In this document: one piece after another, positions 1-12,438 of the stretch
How positions within the stretch are numbered: position 1 is the first letter of the stretch
Layout of the letters: each line of letters starts with the position of its first letter
Source of the DNA: Lichtheimia corymbifera B2541
Taxonomy: Eukaryota; Mucoromycota; Mucoromycetes; Mucorales; Lichtheimiaceae
Direction of reading: 5' to 3'
Assembly (NCBI GenBank): GCA_000697475.1
Contig: JNEU01000598.1
Location: 1-64,000 of the forward strand
DNA: 64,000 bases
Position numbers and translations under genes: made by a program
The notes under the pieces: model-generated
What the model saw: the letters and a program-made list of their open reading frames with translations, nothing else
The model's database searches: none
Told to the model about the DNA's origin: nothing

Positions 1-33
1 ATGATGATGATGATGATGATGATGATGATGGTG
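1..33. repeat. (ATG)n trinucleotide microsatellite
   Basis: About ten uninterrupted ATG units open the window. On the minus strand they would encode poly-Ser or poly-His, depending on frame, in the possible partial gene there. Confidence 0.9.
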
Positions 34-309
34 TGGATCGATGAGCATTGAAACGGGAACGAGCAGATACACGAGGCATATTGATAATGGATGATCGATA
101 TTCTACATGGCAGCGTAAAGTAAGCAAATAGTCGAACAAAGCTACTAAGAGACCTGTCGCCATGACACCCAAACCATTGACGTAGGCAATGCCACCACTT
201 ACCACAAGATTCGTCACAAGAGATCTATGTTCCAATGGGAATGGTTGTTGCTGAGAAGAGAGCAAAGAAAAAGAGGTACACCACTGAGGTGGTGGTGGTT
301 GAGTTGGCT
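1..309 (-). CDS. possible partial gene, 3' part beyond left edge
   Basis: An open frame on the minus strand runs from about 309 to the window edge with no stop. It reads a Pro/Gln-rich stretch, then a hydrophobic stretch suggesting a membrane segment (residues like VMATGLLVALF), then a basic region ending in the trinucleotide run at 1-33, read as poly-Ser. A strong donor-like GTAAGT lies near 202 and an AG acceptor near 98, so an intron may interrupt it, in which case the trinucleotide run reads as poly-His. No family recognised; the rest of the gene lies outside the window. Confidence 0.28.
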
Positions 310-451
310 ACTCAAACCACAGGAGCAGAAACATGGTGGAAGATGGCCAATCGATCGTTTACTGGAACTGAAAAATTGGTACGTGAATCAAGGTCACCCC
401 CAAGCCCGTGACCTGGGTCAGTGACCCAGCCAAAGCGGTGTCTGATACTCC

Positions 452-1051
452 CTAAGTATCATGCAAATGAGCGGTGTTACACAAACGCGCCCCTCTGCAT
501 CTTCGGCTCTATTGAGGTCAAGCTACTTTACAATGAACAAAGGCCACCTTTCATATAGCATCATGGTTACAGCATATGTAAAACACAAAGATGCCCATAT
601 CTCTAAAATTTACAATGAAACGTGGGGTCTTCAATCGAACAAAGTTGCGCGGCAGGGTGAAGCGCACCTTGGGTGCAAGTTTCACGATCTAGCTCGCCGA
701 TCTCAGATTCACCGATTGTCACCACCAGCCTCGTCGAGAAAAAAAATTCAAGAGGTCGACCCGATCGACTTTGGCTGGTGGTGACAATCGGTGAATCTGA
801 GATCGGCGAGCTAGATCGTGAAACTTGCACCCAAGGTGCGCTTCACCCCCACGAGCAACTTTGTTCGATTGAAGACCCCACGTTTCATTGTAGAATTTTG
901 AGTTATGGGCATCTTTGTGTTTTACATATGCTGTAACCATGATGCTATATGAAAGGTGGCCTTTGTTCATTGTAAAGTAGCTTGACCTCAATAGAGCCGA
1001 AGATGCAGAGGGGCGCGTTTGTGTAACACCGCTCATTTGCATGATACTTCG
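452..1051. repeat. fold-back (palindromic) element 1
   Basis: The left arm (about 452-729) and right arm (about 774-1051) are near-perfect reverse complements with a centre near 751. For example ATGCAAATGAGCGGTGTTAC at 461 is mirrored near 1042. The 44-bp loop (730-773) is not self-complementary. The arms hold the core also found in element 2 and in the array at 53.1-54.1 kb. Open frames here (such as 461-784, 603-830 and 719-1234) are mirror images of one another and show no protein-like composition, so I do not call genes. It resembles a non-autonomous fold-back or MITE-like element; no transposase is present. Confidence 0.85.
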
Positions 1052-1465
1052 ACAATGAACAAAGGCCACTTCCCATATAGCATCATGGTTACAGCATAGT
1101 GAAAACATAAAGATGCCCATAACTAAAAATTCTACAATGAAAGGTGGTGTCTTCAATCGAACAAAGTTGCTCGTCGGGGTGAAGCGCACCTTGGGTGCAA
1201 GTTTCACCATCGTTGTGGCCATTCTCAGATTCACCGAATGTCACCCACCACCAGCGAAAGTCGATCGGGTGGACCTCTTGAACTTTTTTCAACTTTGGCT
1301 GGTGGTGACATGAATCTGAGAATGGCCACGACGATCGTGAAACTTGCACCCAAGGTGCGCTTCACCCCGACGAGCAACTTTGTTCGATTGAAGACACTGC
1401 CTTTCATTGTAAAGTTTAGAGATACAGGCATCTTTATGTTTTACATATGCTCCTGTAGCGTGATG
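1051..1465. repeat. fold-back (palindromic) element 2, same family as element 1
   Basis: The left arm (about 1085-1255) and right arm (about 1297-1465) are inverted copies around a centre near 1276. The core sequence matches the arms of element 1 with substitutions, and the loop (about 1258-1294) resembles the loop of element 1 in inverted orientation. Element 2 abuts element 1 directly, so the two form a tandem of palindromes. The right flank (1395-1650) is shared, inverted, with 52890-53200. Confidence 0.8.
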
Positions 1466-2346
1466 GAGTTGCTTTTTCCTAGTGGATGGTGTCGGCTGCA
1501 TTAACGGAAAGATGGAGACCTGAGTGAAATTGCACGTGGTCGTTACACAAACACCTCCTTGACAGGTTGTAGCACAGATGGATAATGTTGATGACTGCCT
1601 TTAGAAAGGTACACAAGTAAACAGCATGCTCCAATAATGAAGGTGTGTGTAGTATTGCAATAACAGCCCCACATCACATTTGCATGCTGTATGCAGGAGA
1701 AACCAATTTGTATATGTGCATAAACCACCTAGCCAGTGATCAATTCAATGGAGGGACCACTTTACGTTTTCTATCAAGGTAATCCCACTCCTCCTTATCG
1801 AATCACAAAAGGCATATACTTATTGCATGGCCGATACACCGAACCACCCTTATTATTAGATATTCGAAGCAATATTATCTAATCCACAAGCTACTAACTA
1901 AGTACAATCAAGTGTGTGATAAATAAACAATGCTTTACTTCATACAGCGTTCTAGCTACTTTGCCACCATCGTCGTCGTCTTCATCGTCCGTCATCATTC
2001 GTGATCGTGGCAGTTTTTAATAGCTTCGTCGCGAATATCCAAAAATACACAAGTAGAAAAGAATAGGATCTTGCAGGCTTCCTTTTGAATCTCGTTGTCG
2101 TTATGTATCATCGTCATTGTTGTGAATGCGGTGATCATCATAATCGTCATCTCTGTAAAATAAGATAGCAGGCAAGTTAGACCATATGATACCGGAATGT
2201 CTTCCGTTTACCATCCTAATTAAAAGAACCATGAGTTGCTGTTTTATTTGATGATGGGGCGGGATGAGAACATTGGGCTAAAAGTTGATGATATGTACAG
2301 TGTGGTGGTATAAAGGAGGAAGGAGCGTCGAAGATTTTACAAGAAA
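1466..2346. other. gene-free stretch
   Basis: No convincing reading frame. The first 200 bp continue the dispersed repeat shared with 52.9 kb. The remainder is AT-rich, with Asp-like GAT/ATC-rich trinucleotide tracts near 1965-2110, and probably holds the 3' region of the minus-strand gene that ends at 2347. Confidence 0.5.
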
Positions 2347-4461
2347 CTAATCACTATCATCATTATCATTATCAGCGTCGTCACAATCGTCACTTTCAAG
2401 GATGTCGTTATCAATCAATGTGCCATGAGCTTTTTTTGTCGGTGTCAAGTAGATGTTTGGCGATCCTGGTATACGGGCATCGACAGAACCACAGATGTTG
2501 GCGAAATGTGCGGCTTGTTTTTGGCTTCGGATGGCAGGGAGAACAATGTCCTTGAGATTGCAGTGGTGGTGTCGCCAAGCATACAATCGGTCCAGTGTAT
2601 CGATGAATGAAAGTAGCTCGTCAAGATACGTGGGTATAACAAGGGTGCAAAGGCGGCGAGATACATAGACATCCTCAATCCTTTTCACTGCAAACATGTA
2701 CCCCATCGGTCCAGTGAAATCCATGCCAACGGTAAACATATGATCCATCACCTTATCGTCAATCGGCAGACTTAGTAGATACGAGAGGATGGCCTTGTTC
2801 ATGCGGATGTTCTTGGCTTGCTGGACAAGTGACTTCCTTGATGATATCTTGAGCCTCTTCCATTCGCTGGTAGACAGCTCTTCATTTTGTGCAGATAGAA
2901 TCAAATCAATACGGCAACCAAATCCTCTGTTCAATGGAATGCTCGAACCAAAGACTTTTTTGTGTATTTTGGCGACAGACTTGGAGGCTTTGCACGTCGT
3001 CTCACCATCGAAGATTTGCAGCCTGCTACCGCTGAGCACCTCATCAAGTATTTTTGTACACTTTCTGTAGCAAGTGAGTTCACTACTGTCGTCGTCAGGG
3101 ATGGAAGCCGGGTCGGTCAGGCAAGCCTTGGTCACAATCTCAAGGATATCCAATAACTGCAAGCGCTGGGTGTCGTCAGATTTCAGTAGAGCCACCTTTT
3201 CCTCGGCAATCGCGATTCGCAAAAGCTTAGTATCCAGTTTCTTCTCCATAGGTGCAGCTTTGGCTACTGACGCAAGGTATAGTTGCTTCGCCTCTTTAGC
3301 TGATAACGACTGACATTCTACAGTGTTTTGGTATATCTGCTTCATGTCGGGTGGGATATCCGTGCCCAAGGCAATCATTTCATGATAAAGTGTCCTGACC
3401 GATGGGGCCATGCCATGTCCGAGGTTGATTTCTTGTACCTTTGCAACTCGCTCCCAGAAGTTGCTATTGGTAATATGCTTGCGAAAAATCTTTTCAGTTT
3501 GGTCATTGACAGTATCGACAATCCGTGACAAGGAAAGCTTCAAGGCGTTGACTTGGTGAACATCAGACATGTTTATCTTCAACGCAAGGTTGGCCGACAT
3601 GACATCCAGCTGTTCTCCAAGCGAATCAGATGCGGTGAAATTGTTCAAGAGCTTATGCAGGTCGCTGGCATCCTGGATAGACAGCTGCTTATTCAGCTAG
3701 AAAAGATATGTTAGTCCATAATTATCGATGAGACAACTGCACGCTTACCACTTTGACGCCAGCTTCGTACACGGCTTTTCTAAAATCTTTGGGCGTAATC
3801 GGCTCTGGAGTCTCTTGTGGCACGTTCGAAGTCAGCGCATTGTACATGTTCTCCACTATTCGGGCACGTTGTGCTGGTAACGGCTGAGTATCTTGATCGG
3901 ATTGGTTTTCAGAGCTTGCTGCATTTTTGTATAAAATCATCAGCTCTAAGTATAATACACATACGTGCACAATGGGAAAACTTACTTCGTTTGCCAAGGA
4001 TAGACTCTTCGGGGCGTGGTTCGGTGGTGGTGGTCGTCGTGTCACTGGGACCCGCATTCCCAAGCGTATTAGCGCCGTAATTAGTAGAGTTGACGAATGC
4101 GAACGAATGGTGCAAGTGATATGTGTTCGACATAACTGCTGGTGACGAAGTGCCATTGTCGATCTAATACGAAAAAATGAGGCAACAGCAACATGGATCA
4201 TTCTTATCTTGTTCATACCTCCTTTAACAACTTCTCTACTTCTTGCTTGATGCTATTTGGTGTCGAGGGATCCTTCTTGATAGCGTCTAGACACCTCCGG
4301 TAGGAAGATTTGAGTGTGTTGGACGAAGGAGGGTTGCGCAGTGTTCTGTCAAAATGACTTTTGAAGTGGTTGAATCCCCAACTCTTATGGCCATTGGCGG
4401 CAAAGAAGCGACGGTACTTGTCATTCCCGTCATACGTATCGTGATGTTCGCTCAGGTCCAT
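2347..4461 (-). CDS. orphan Mucoromycota-type protein, possible PD-(D/E)XK-like core
   Basis: Four exons (4461-4219, 4163-3986, 3918-3749, 3696-2347) join in frame to about 646 residues. The ATG at 4461 is chosen because the upstream frame only translates a 27-bp tandem repeat. I do not recognise a named domain. Residues 1-80 are charged, and a Thr/Pro-rich linker follows. The long last exon contains RIDLIL about 17 residues before SEWK, with a downstream Q..R-like helix, a spacing reminiscent of PD-(D/E)XK nuclease cores. The C-terminus is Asp-rich. The helical middle and lack of known domains fit the large unnamed families common in Mucorales genomes. The nuclease reading is inference only. 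Confidence 0.75.
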
Positions 4462-4469
4462 GTGTAATA

Positions 4470-4546
4470 TGTACAAGTGAAAGGCAGACGAATATGTGTA
4501 CAAGTGAAAGGCAGGCGAATATATGTACAAGTGAAAGGCAGGCAGA
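4470..4546. repeat. three tandem copies of a ~27-bp unit in a 5' leader
   Basis: The unit containing TACAAGTGAAAGGCAGGCG repeats three times with one or two changes, ending about 10 bp from the start codon of the minus-strand orphan gene. On the coding strand it is a pyrimidine-rich CTGCCTTTCACTTGTAC motif. Confidence 0.85.
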
Positions 4547-4659
4547 AAAGGTGTCGTCGGCATATTTGCTGACGTCGGACTCTTATCTCAAAAGCCCATG
4601 ACGCGCCTACTGGGTATACAAGCTGGGGCAGCGTAAAATTATCTTGCCCATCTCGAACT

Positions 4660-5101
4660 GACTTGATGCCGGGTAGATGAAGACGGGATGACAATAGGAC
4701 CACGTACGCCTTTGGGACACCTTATGGTGATGGCGTATGTCTCTGGTCAGCTTGATCCTTTTGAGAGCTCGCTCGGTTTCCCATTACCGAAGACGATAGC
4801 GCCCCATGTGTTTTCTTCTTCTCAACAACCAAACTATGGGCCGTGGCTCCAGGGTCAATACTGTCGGGATGAGGCGCACTTGGAATCAAAAGACCTGACT
4901 TGATGCCGGGTAGATGAAGACGGGATGACAATAGGACTACGTACGCCTTTGGGACACCTTATGGTGATGGCGTATGTCTCTGGTCAGCTTGATCCTTTGA
5001 GAGCTCGCTCGGTTTCCCATTACCGAAGACAATAGCGCCCCATGTGTTTTCTTCTTCTTGATAACCAAACCATGGGCCGTGGCTCCAGGGTCAATACTGT
5101 C
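4660..5101. repeat. direct tandem duplication, ~205-bp copies, period 237
   Basis: Copy 1 (4660-4865) and copy 2 (4897-5101) both start GACTTGATGCCGGGTAG and end GGGTCAATACTGTC, with only a handful of differences, separated by about 31 bp. There is no long reading frame shared with a known family. It lies between the 5' end of the orphan gene and the 3' end of the PHD gene. The rest of 5102-5535 is AT-rich with no gene seen. Confidence 0.9.
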
Positions 5102-5535
5102 TTTTGCTCTTCCAAGTGCTGCCGTAGAAATTGGTAAGCTACTTTTATTGACGGTTCTGGACGAGTTTTGTATACTAACTTCCTGTACACTCCCAAATAC
5201 CTCTTTATCGAGTCATATTTGCCTAGGGAACTTCACCATGACGAAGACTACGAATAGTGACCATGGGAGCAAAACAGCCAGAAGAAATAAATGTATATTA
5301 TCTAGTTGGACTATTCCCTTGCTTGTTAGATTGCATGTAGCTTGGATTAAATAAAAGTGCTTCCATTACCAAAAGACATGTATCCATAATCACATCAAGA
5401 AATAGGAAAACAAAGACGCTTTTAATTGTGTGTTATATTTACATATTTGTGCGATGCGTATTAATCACGTAAACGCACACAATGAAAGTATATTGTATTC
5501 ATGCAAGAACGCTAATGTGTACAAATAGGAGGGGT

Positions 5536-7092
5536 TCATGTTGCGTCATTATCCTCTTCGCGCTTCCGTTTCATTCCCAATTGATCTTGAAAGGTGGCAG
5601 GATGAGCTGATGATGATGATGATGGTTGTGGTGGTTGTGGTGGTGGAATGGGTAATCCTTTGTCTCTACAGCATTCTCTACAATACCATGGATCGATATC
5701 GACCTCGTAATCGGCAATATGGGGTTCCGCACATAGTTGATGAATGCCGAGATTGCAATTGTCGCAATAGAACATGTTGTTGATGTTGTCAATGATATCC
5801 GGTATCTGGCACACTTTGCACACTGTATCATCCACGTCCATCTCTTCGTCATATTCAACATCCTCATCCAGCAAGTAATCTTCCATGGTGATCACGCCGC
5901 CTTCTTGTTCGGTTGGTGGTTTCTCAGTAGCAGCAGCATGGATTGTGCCATGCAACGATTGATCCACGAGTTCTCGGTTTGAATAGAAAAGGTATACAGG
6001 TCGGTATACACGAGATTGATCGCTTGGTTCCAGTACGCCTGACCCATCATCGGCTGGTGTGCTCATTCCACGAATATCAGCTAATGCCTGTGAAGAATGC
6101 ATCCTTCTCTCTGCTGGTTTGGGATCATCACTCGCTTTGGCTTCAGAGATGACGCGCCATACTGTGCCAGCATCGTTGTAAATGTAGTCGCGAATATAGA
6201 GGCACCACTGCTCACCACCATGTATAGCTTGCATACTATCATCGTATCGTCGCATTAGTGCACCCATCAAGCTGTAGTCAGCTGCCACACGTCGATGTTG
6301 TTCCAAGTCTTGTTTTTGTTTGAATCGATCTCGCGCAAATTGTTCCAATCGTTTCTCCACAAGTTGACCAAGGCCTGCCACCTGAGATGAAGAAGCTGAG
6401 GATGATTCTGGTCCTGGATGTCGTCCCTCAAGATATTTCATTGTGCCGCATAAAATGGAATCGATAGGGATCGAAGCTTTCTAGTTGGATAATACCACAC
6501 TTTATTATATTGCCATTTGTTGTCACTCGATATATAGATCCATCCACATACCTCATGATAATAAAATAATCGCTTGTCCTGCAATGATGCCACGTCTTTG
6601 GCGTACTTGATCTGCACTGCACCGCGTCTTGCCTTTAAAGAGAGAGAGAGAGAGAACGCTCAATTCAAAGATACATACAATCCACTTTATATATATATAT
6701 ACCTCTTCTGTTAACACTTGGATATGCAAGTTGACAGGCTCACTCTTATCCACTGGATACGCGAGATCAAGGCGATCCCAGTCTTCAAGAGAACCCACTG
6801 AGAGATCTTTCCACCACCATGAGTCTAATTGAGCGAGTGTTGGACCTGACGATGTACTCGATTCGTTTGTAGACGCTGCAGGTGTATTGTTGAGAGATTG
6901 TGCTTGATGTAAGCAGAACCGAAGTAGGCCGTCCAAATCCGATGTCTCGCCATATTGTTGTAGACCAGCGACAAGGATCCGAATAAGGGAATCGCCAGGG
7001 TTGTCGAGGTAATGTTGTGGAATCACGTACAGCTGAAGAAGTATACGAGCAAGAAGTACACGAGGGATGCTACCCACGGCGAGTCCTTCCAT
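5536..7092 (-). CDS. PHD-finger protein
   Basis: The last exon (about 6489-5536) carries a PHD zinc finger near its C-terminus: paired cysteines in CKVC and CDNC, then HQLC, then CREC, giving the Cys4-His-Cys3 order of PHD fingers that read histone H3 tails. A short acidic stretch precedes it, and the tail is Pro/Ser-rich with KRKRE basic residues suggesting nuclear entry. Exon 1 (7092-about 6703) encodes a helical N-terminal region with conserved-looking Trp and Leu positions. Exon 2 (about 6632-6556) links them. Joining exons 1 and 2 at the obvious GTATAT donor breaks the frame; a weaker donor about 12 nt upstream (GTTAAC) restores it. Likely chromatin role; the exact orthologue is not recognised. 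Confidence 0.8.
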
Positions 7093-7444
7093 AGCATATG
7101 CAAACCCGAGAGGTGTAAGGAAAGTATTTAAAGCGATGGTGATGCAGGAAAATGTGTGTGTGTGTACTCATATTTGTATGTATTTCATACCCAGACGTTA
7201 ATTGACTTATGCGGCTCGTGCACTGAGAACTTTTGGTCTCCTGGTTGTTCCTGTATTAGCTGTATATATATCAAGATCCGCCATGGTCAACTTTTTTTAA
7301 TAATGAAGCCCTGTGTTTTTAAGTACATTCTCTAACGATGTAAGGGATTGGGATGCCTCTTGATGTTTACAATGGGTGAATGAGTGGTACAGAGATATGA
7401 AGAGAATAAGGGTGTATGATAGTTTGTGTATGGAGAATCGGCCG
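7093..7444. other. intergenic, no gene seen
   Basis: This interval holds the upstream region of the PHD gene and the 3' flank of the zinc-transporter gene. It contains a short TG microsatellite near 7154-7167 and AT-rich sequence, and no supported reading frame. Confidence 0.5.
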
Positions 7445-9082
<1,638 letters not shown>

Positions 9083-9224
9083 CTATTTTGAAACTCACGC
9101 ACTACCACGGTTGCCACGTTCACTGCTGATTTCTCCACATCCTTGTGCAACATGAGCATTAGCATAGATTGAGATCCCTTTATCTACTCCTGTACAATAT
9201 TGATATGATTTATGCAATCCTAGC

Positions 9225-10647
9225 CTAAATGAAATACTCGATCTGATTCTCTTGCTACATAAAAAGAAACAATTTAATGGGATTGCTACACACATGTTGA
9301 TTGTATTGACTCTGACCTTGAGTTGTGCTTGTTGCGGATTACGATCGTTCTCTGGTGCTGCATCAAATACATTGAAGAACCTTGATCCATCCACTCCCAC
9401 TTCCAATATAGAGGCCAAGTTGCCGCATCTGTAACAATAGTTGGGTGCCGACCAGACCGTTGAGAGCTTATCATTGAACAACACCTAGTCATGATAACCC
9501 GTAAATCCGTGTGCTCATCTTTCTTCGCCTCCACTCCTATGTACCTGATATCCTGCATTACATAGCTGATGTGCTCGTAAAATATGACTCATGTTGTTCA
9601 TGTGAAGGAATCGATCAACCACAAGCGTGCCGAATGTATATCCCGCTCCACTATTGATAATATGAGTTACTGCTGCCATAACCTAATCATCCCAATACCT
9701 ACCGCGCAGAGATGGCAAACTCTTCTTTATCAGGATCCGGATCAGACCATACCAAATCAGCCATTGCACCTTCATGGGGTATTTCTAGCTAGCGATGTAA
9801 GTGATCATTCCATCTTTCCATGGACGTTTTACTCTACCTCGAAATCGATCAATGACCTTGATTTGATCCAGTACATGGATGGTGGGTGATAGACCTGCAG
9901 GAACCAATGTTAAAATCTCCTCCCGAAAATGGAAATGGGATATCCGCATGATCCAAACATACCGCCATGTACACAAAAGATGCTGTTATCAATGACCACC
10001 GATAACGTTAAAAAGTCAAACATGTCGGTAAAGTATTGCCATACGTTATGTGATCCATATTTCCGTACACACTCGGTATAGAATCCATATGTCTAATATG
10101 CATGCATGCATACGTCAGAGGAAGAGCCGAAATAAAAGAGCAATAGCCTATTACCTGGGTCACCGCCCTGGATTCATGGTTACCACGCACAAGCTGTACG
10201 CGATCGGGGTATCGTAATTTGAGGCATGTAAGTAAGGAGATGGTTTCAACGCTGAATAATCCTCGATCCACATAATCGCCTATTGTACATGCAAATGAGT
10301 GAATGGCCTCTTATATCGCATCTCACACAGGTTGCATACCAAGGAATAAGTAATTTGTGTCTGGACAATAGCCACCAATACGAAATATCTCAATCAAGTC
10401 ATAGTACTGCCTGGGAATACAGAAAAAAAGACGACACATAAGCGCATAGAATCGATCATGTAGTAGTAGAAGAAGTTTACCCATGGATATCGCCCACCAC
10501 GGTGACAGGTGCACCGATATGAACAACGTTGCTTTCACGCATCAAGAGTTCTTTGGTTCGTTCGCAAATCTCCTTGAGCACGCATTCAGCCAAGAGCTGC
10601 TTTTTGTATAACCGTTCAAGGCACGCGTCGAGATCGAGATTGACCAT
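9225..10647 (-). CDS. PPG1: PPG1-type serine/threonine protein phosphatase, PP2A family
   Basis: Nine exons (10647-10481, 10410-10340, 10279-10155, 10092-9963, 9894-9838, 9784-9703, 9650-9545, 9484-9317, 9242-9225) join in frame to about 307 residues. All phosphatase signature blocks are present: GDIHG, GDYVDRG (metal ligands), RGNHESR, VHGG, RGAGYTFG and [11 protein letters not shown]. The N-terminus ([14 protein letters not shown]) and NVFDAAPEN match PPG1 rather than PP2A, PP4 or PP6. The last exon is only 18 nt and supplies the C-terminal YFI plus stop, comparable to the YFL tail methylated in PP2A-type enzymes. In yeast Ppg1 works with the Far/STRIPAK complex in mitophagy and morphogenesis; that role here is inferred. 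Confidence 0.93.
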
Positions 10648-10775
10648 TGGGATCGCTGTTGTGGTGTGTGAAAGATAAACCAATCAAGGATTGAAGGTCA
10701 ATGTAGATGAGATAGCGAGAATGGCGATCCTGAAAGGAGGGAAAAGGGGAGTGCAATAAAGAACAGAGGGTGAAA

Positions 10776-10793
10776 GAGAGAGAGAGAGAGAGA
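10776..10793. repeat. (GA)n dinucleotide run
   Basis: A short GAGAGA tract in the presumed promoter of PPG1. Similar purine runs occur upstream or in introns of other genes here (near 6641, 30950 and 41920-41985). Confidence 0.8.
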
Positions 10794-10972
10794 CTGTGCG
10801 TGTGGTTGATATCAGTTGATTGATCATCAAACTAGAGAGTTGACGACCGCTATGCATACTCCGATAACTGCCATTGATACCTTACTCCTCCCAAGCTGTG
10901 GGTTCATAGGTCACGTGTACAGCAATCCTGGACAGAGACTTTTGTCAGTGTTGCCTTTCCATCACTTTGATG

Positions 10973-11650
10973 TGGTACTCCAAGATGATACATGACCATT
11001 TTATCAGTTGGATCCATCATGACAACATTTCCCGCGCCCACTCACATATAAATACAAGCCTGTTGTCACCGACATTATCATGCGCTCTTTCTTCTTCTTG
11101 TCTGCATACCATCATCAATGACCTTTGGTAAGTCTCAAGGATAGCCTTTATATGATTCCCAAAATGAGCGTATCGATGCATACATCTATGTAGCTCACTT
11201 TATTGATTTACCACTTGGTGTGTCCATTGCTGCTTAATGACATTTGGCTGTATCCCTTGAGGGGCTCTCGTTATGGTTTTTCCACTACTACAAGATTGGG
11301 ATGGAATTTCTTATGAAGGTAAGCACCAGAAGTAGCGTGCTATATCTATCCAGACAACTCGATTTGCTTCGTTTCAATTGATAATAGGCAAGGACCTACA
11401 TAGAAGGGCTTCTTAAGAGGTGATCCTAGAGAACGCTGTCGACAACAGAAGGTGCCCTCGGGCATCTATGGATGACCCAAGACGTAAGTATCACATCATA
11501 TACAAAATCGTTTCTTGCTTTTGCTGATCTTTTTTTTTATAGGTGGAGGTTCCGCGAAAGATGTTCAGCCATATCAAAACGTCGCTTGCCTTGCCATGGT
11601 GGGCATAAATGATGCACACGTACCGACACTAAATGCCGGTTCCACATAAT
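10973..11650 (+). ncRNA. spliced cassette, copy A (possible lncRNA or micro-ORF gene)
   Basis: A TATAAATA box (11047-11054) is followed 64 nt later by ATG ACC TTT G and a perfect GTAAGT donor (11128); a TGTAG acceptor lies at 11193. Splicing gives a 17-codon frame ending at 11237. Further donor/acceptor-like pairs follow (GTAAGC about 11319 to ATAG about 11388; GTAAGT about 11484 to ATAG about 11542), suggesting a multi-exon transcript with no long protein. About 290 bp, including the TATA box, both splice sites and the stop, recur at 58736-59030. Whether it makes RNA or peptide is unknown. Confidence 0.4.
11047..11054 (+). promoter_or_regulatory. TATA box of cassette A
   Basis: TATAAATA, flanked by a CCCGCGCCCACTCAC block upstream. 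The element and its spacing to the first donor are conserved in the second copy at 58812. Confidence 0.5.
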
Positions 11651-12438
11651 GCGAAATCACGTGTACCGCAAAATATACACAATACTAGGCCCTATTAAAA
11701 GAAACATTCACTGACATTTTTTGTTGTGGTCATTACCTGTTATTGTACTTGCTTATCTCATACATGTAAAGAGGGATGTTACCCCTTTCTGACCTGCGAC
11801 ATCTTCCACTACTATACCTATTGCTGGTTGATCCACACGTAAGAATTTGTTTATGGAAGCAGCTTGTCTAGTATGCTGATTAGTCGTAATAAGATGCTTA
11901 GATTCGGGTTGGATTTATCGCAAATGGACAAGGTGATAGGCATGGTGAAGATTTGGGTATCCTAATAAGCTGGCATTCTTACATTAAAAATCGACCCTCT
12001 ACACGTTGTTGTTGTTGGAATCAAAAGAAAACAATGAAACATCGGGCCGGTTGGGTAGACAATGGAGTGTGAAGCCCCCTTATGTAGAAGATCTTTTTCG
12101 GTTAAAGGTATGTAAGAACCTAGCTTAAATACCATTATTCATGTTTATGGCGTGGGGAAAAGTGGCATCGTTAATCCTAAAGTAATCATTTTGTTGGGGT
12201 CAATGTATCGTAAGGATAATATGCTAGGGACCAGCATTGCAATGTTGGGAATCATTCCATTTCAAATGAAGAGTAATATGTAGTCAATAAACAACCTGAT
12301 CCATTATGCATGTCTCATTGTCATGTGCAAAATATACCCCACGTTAGCTGAGTTACTATGTTGAGTAATCACATTCACTTGATTGAATCAGCGAGAGGAG
12401 GATTGGTGCAACTCAGGCTTTCTCTCTTTCCTTTGACA
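11651..12438. other. intergenic, no gene seen
   Basis: AT-rich sequence between cassette A and PEX14 with no supported frame. It probably contains the PEX14 promoter; a pyrimidine-rich stretch just before the start codon fits a transcript leader. Confidence 0.5.

Noticed and set aside
461..1501. Overlapping frames of 60-170 codons on both strands
   Set aside because: They mirror one another across the palindromes and repeat the same peptide in several frames; they are explained by the fold-back repeats.
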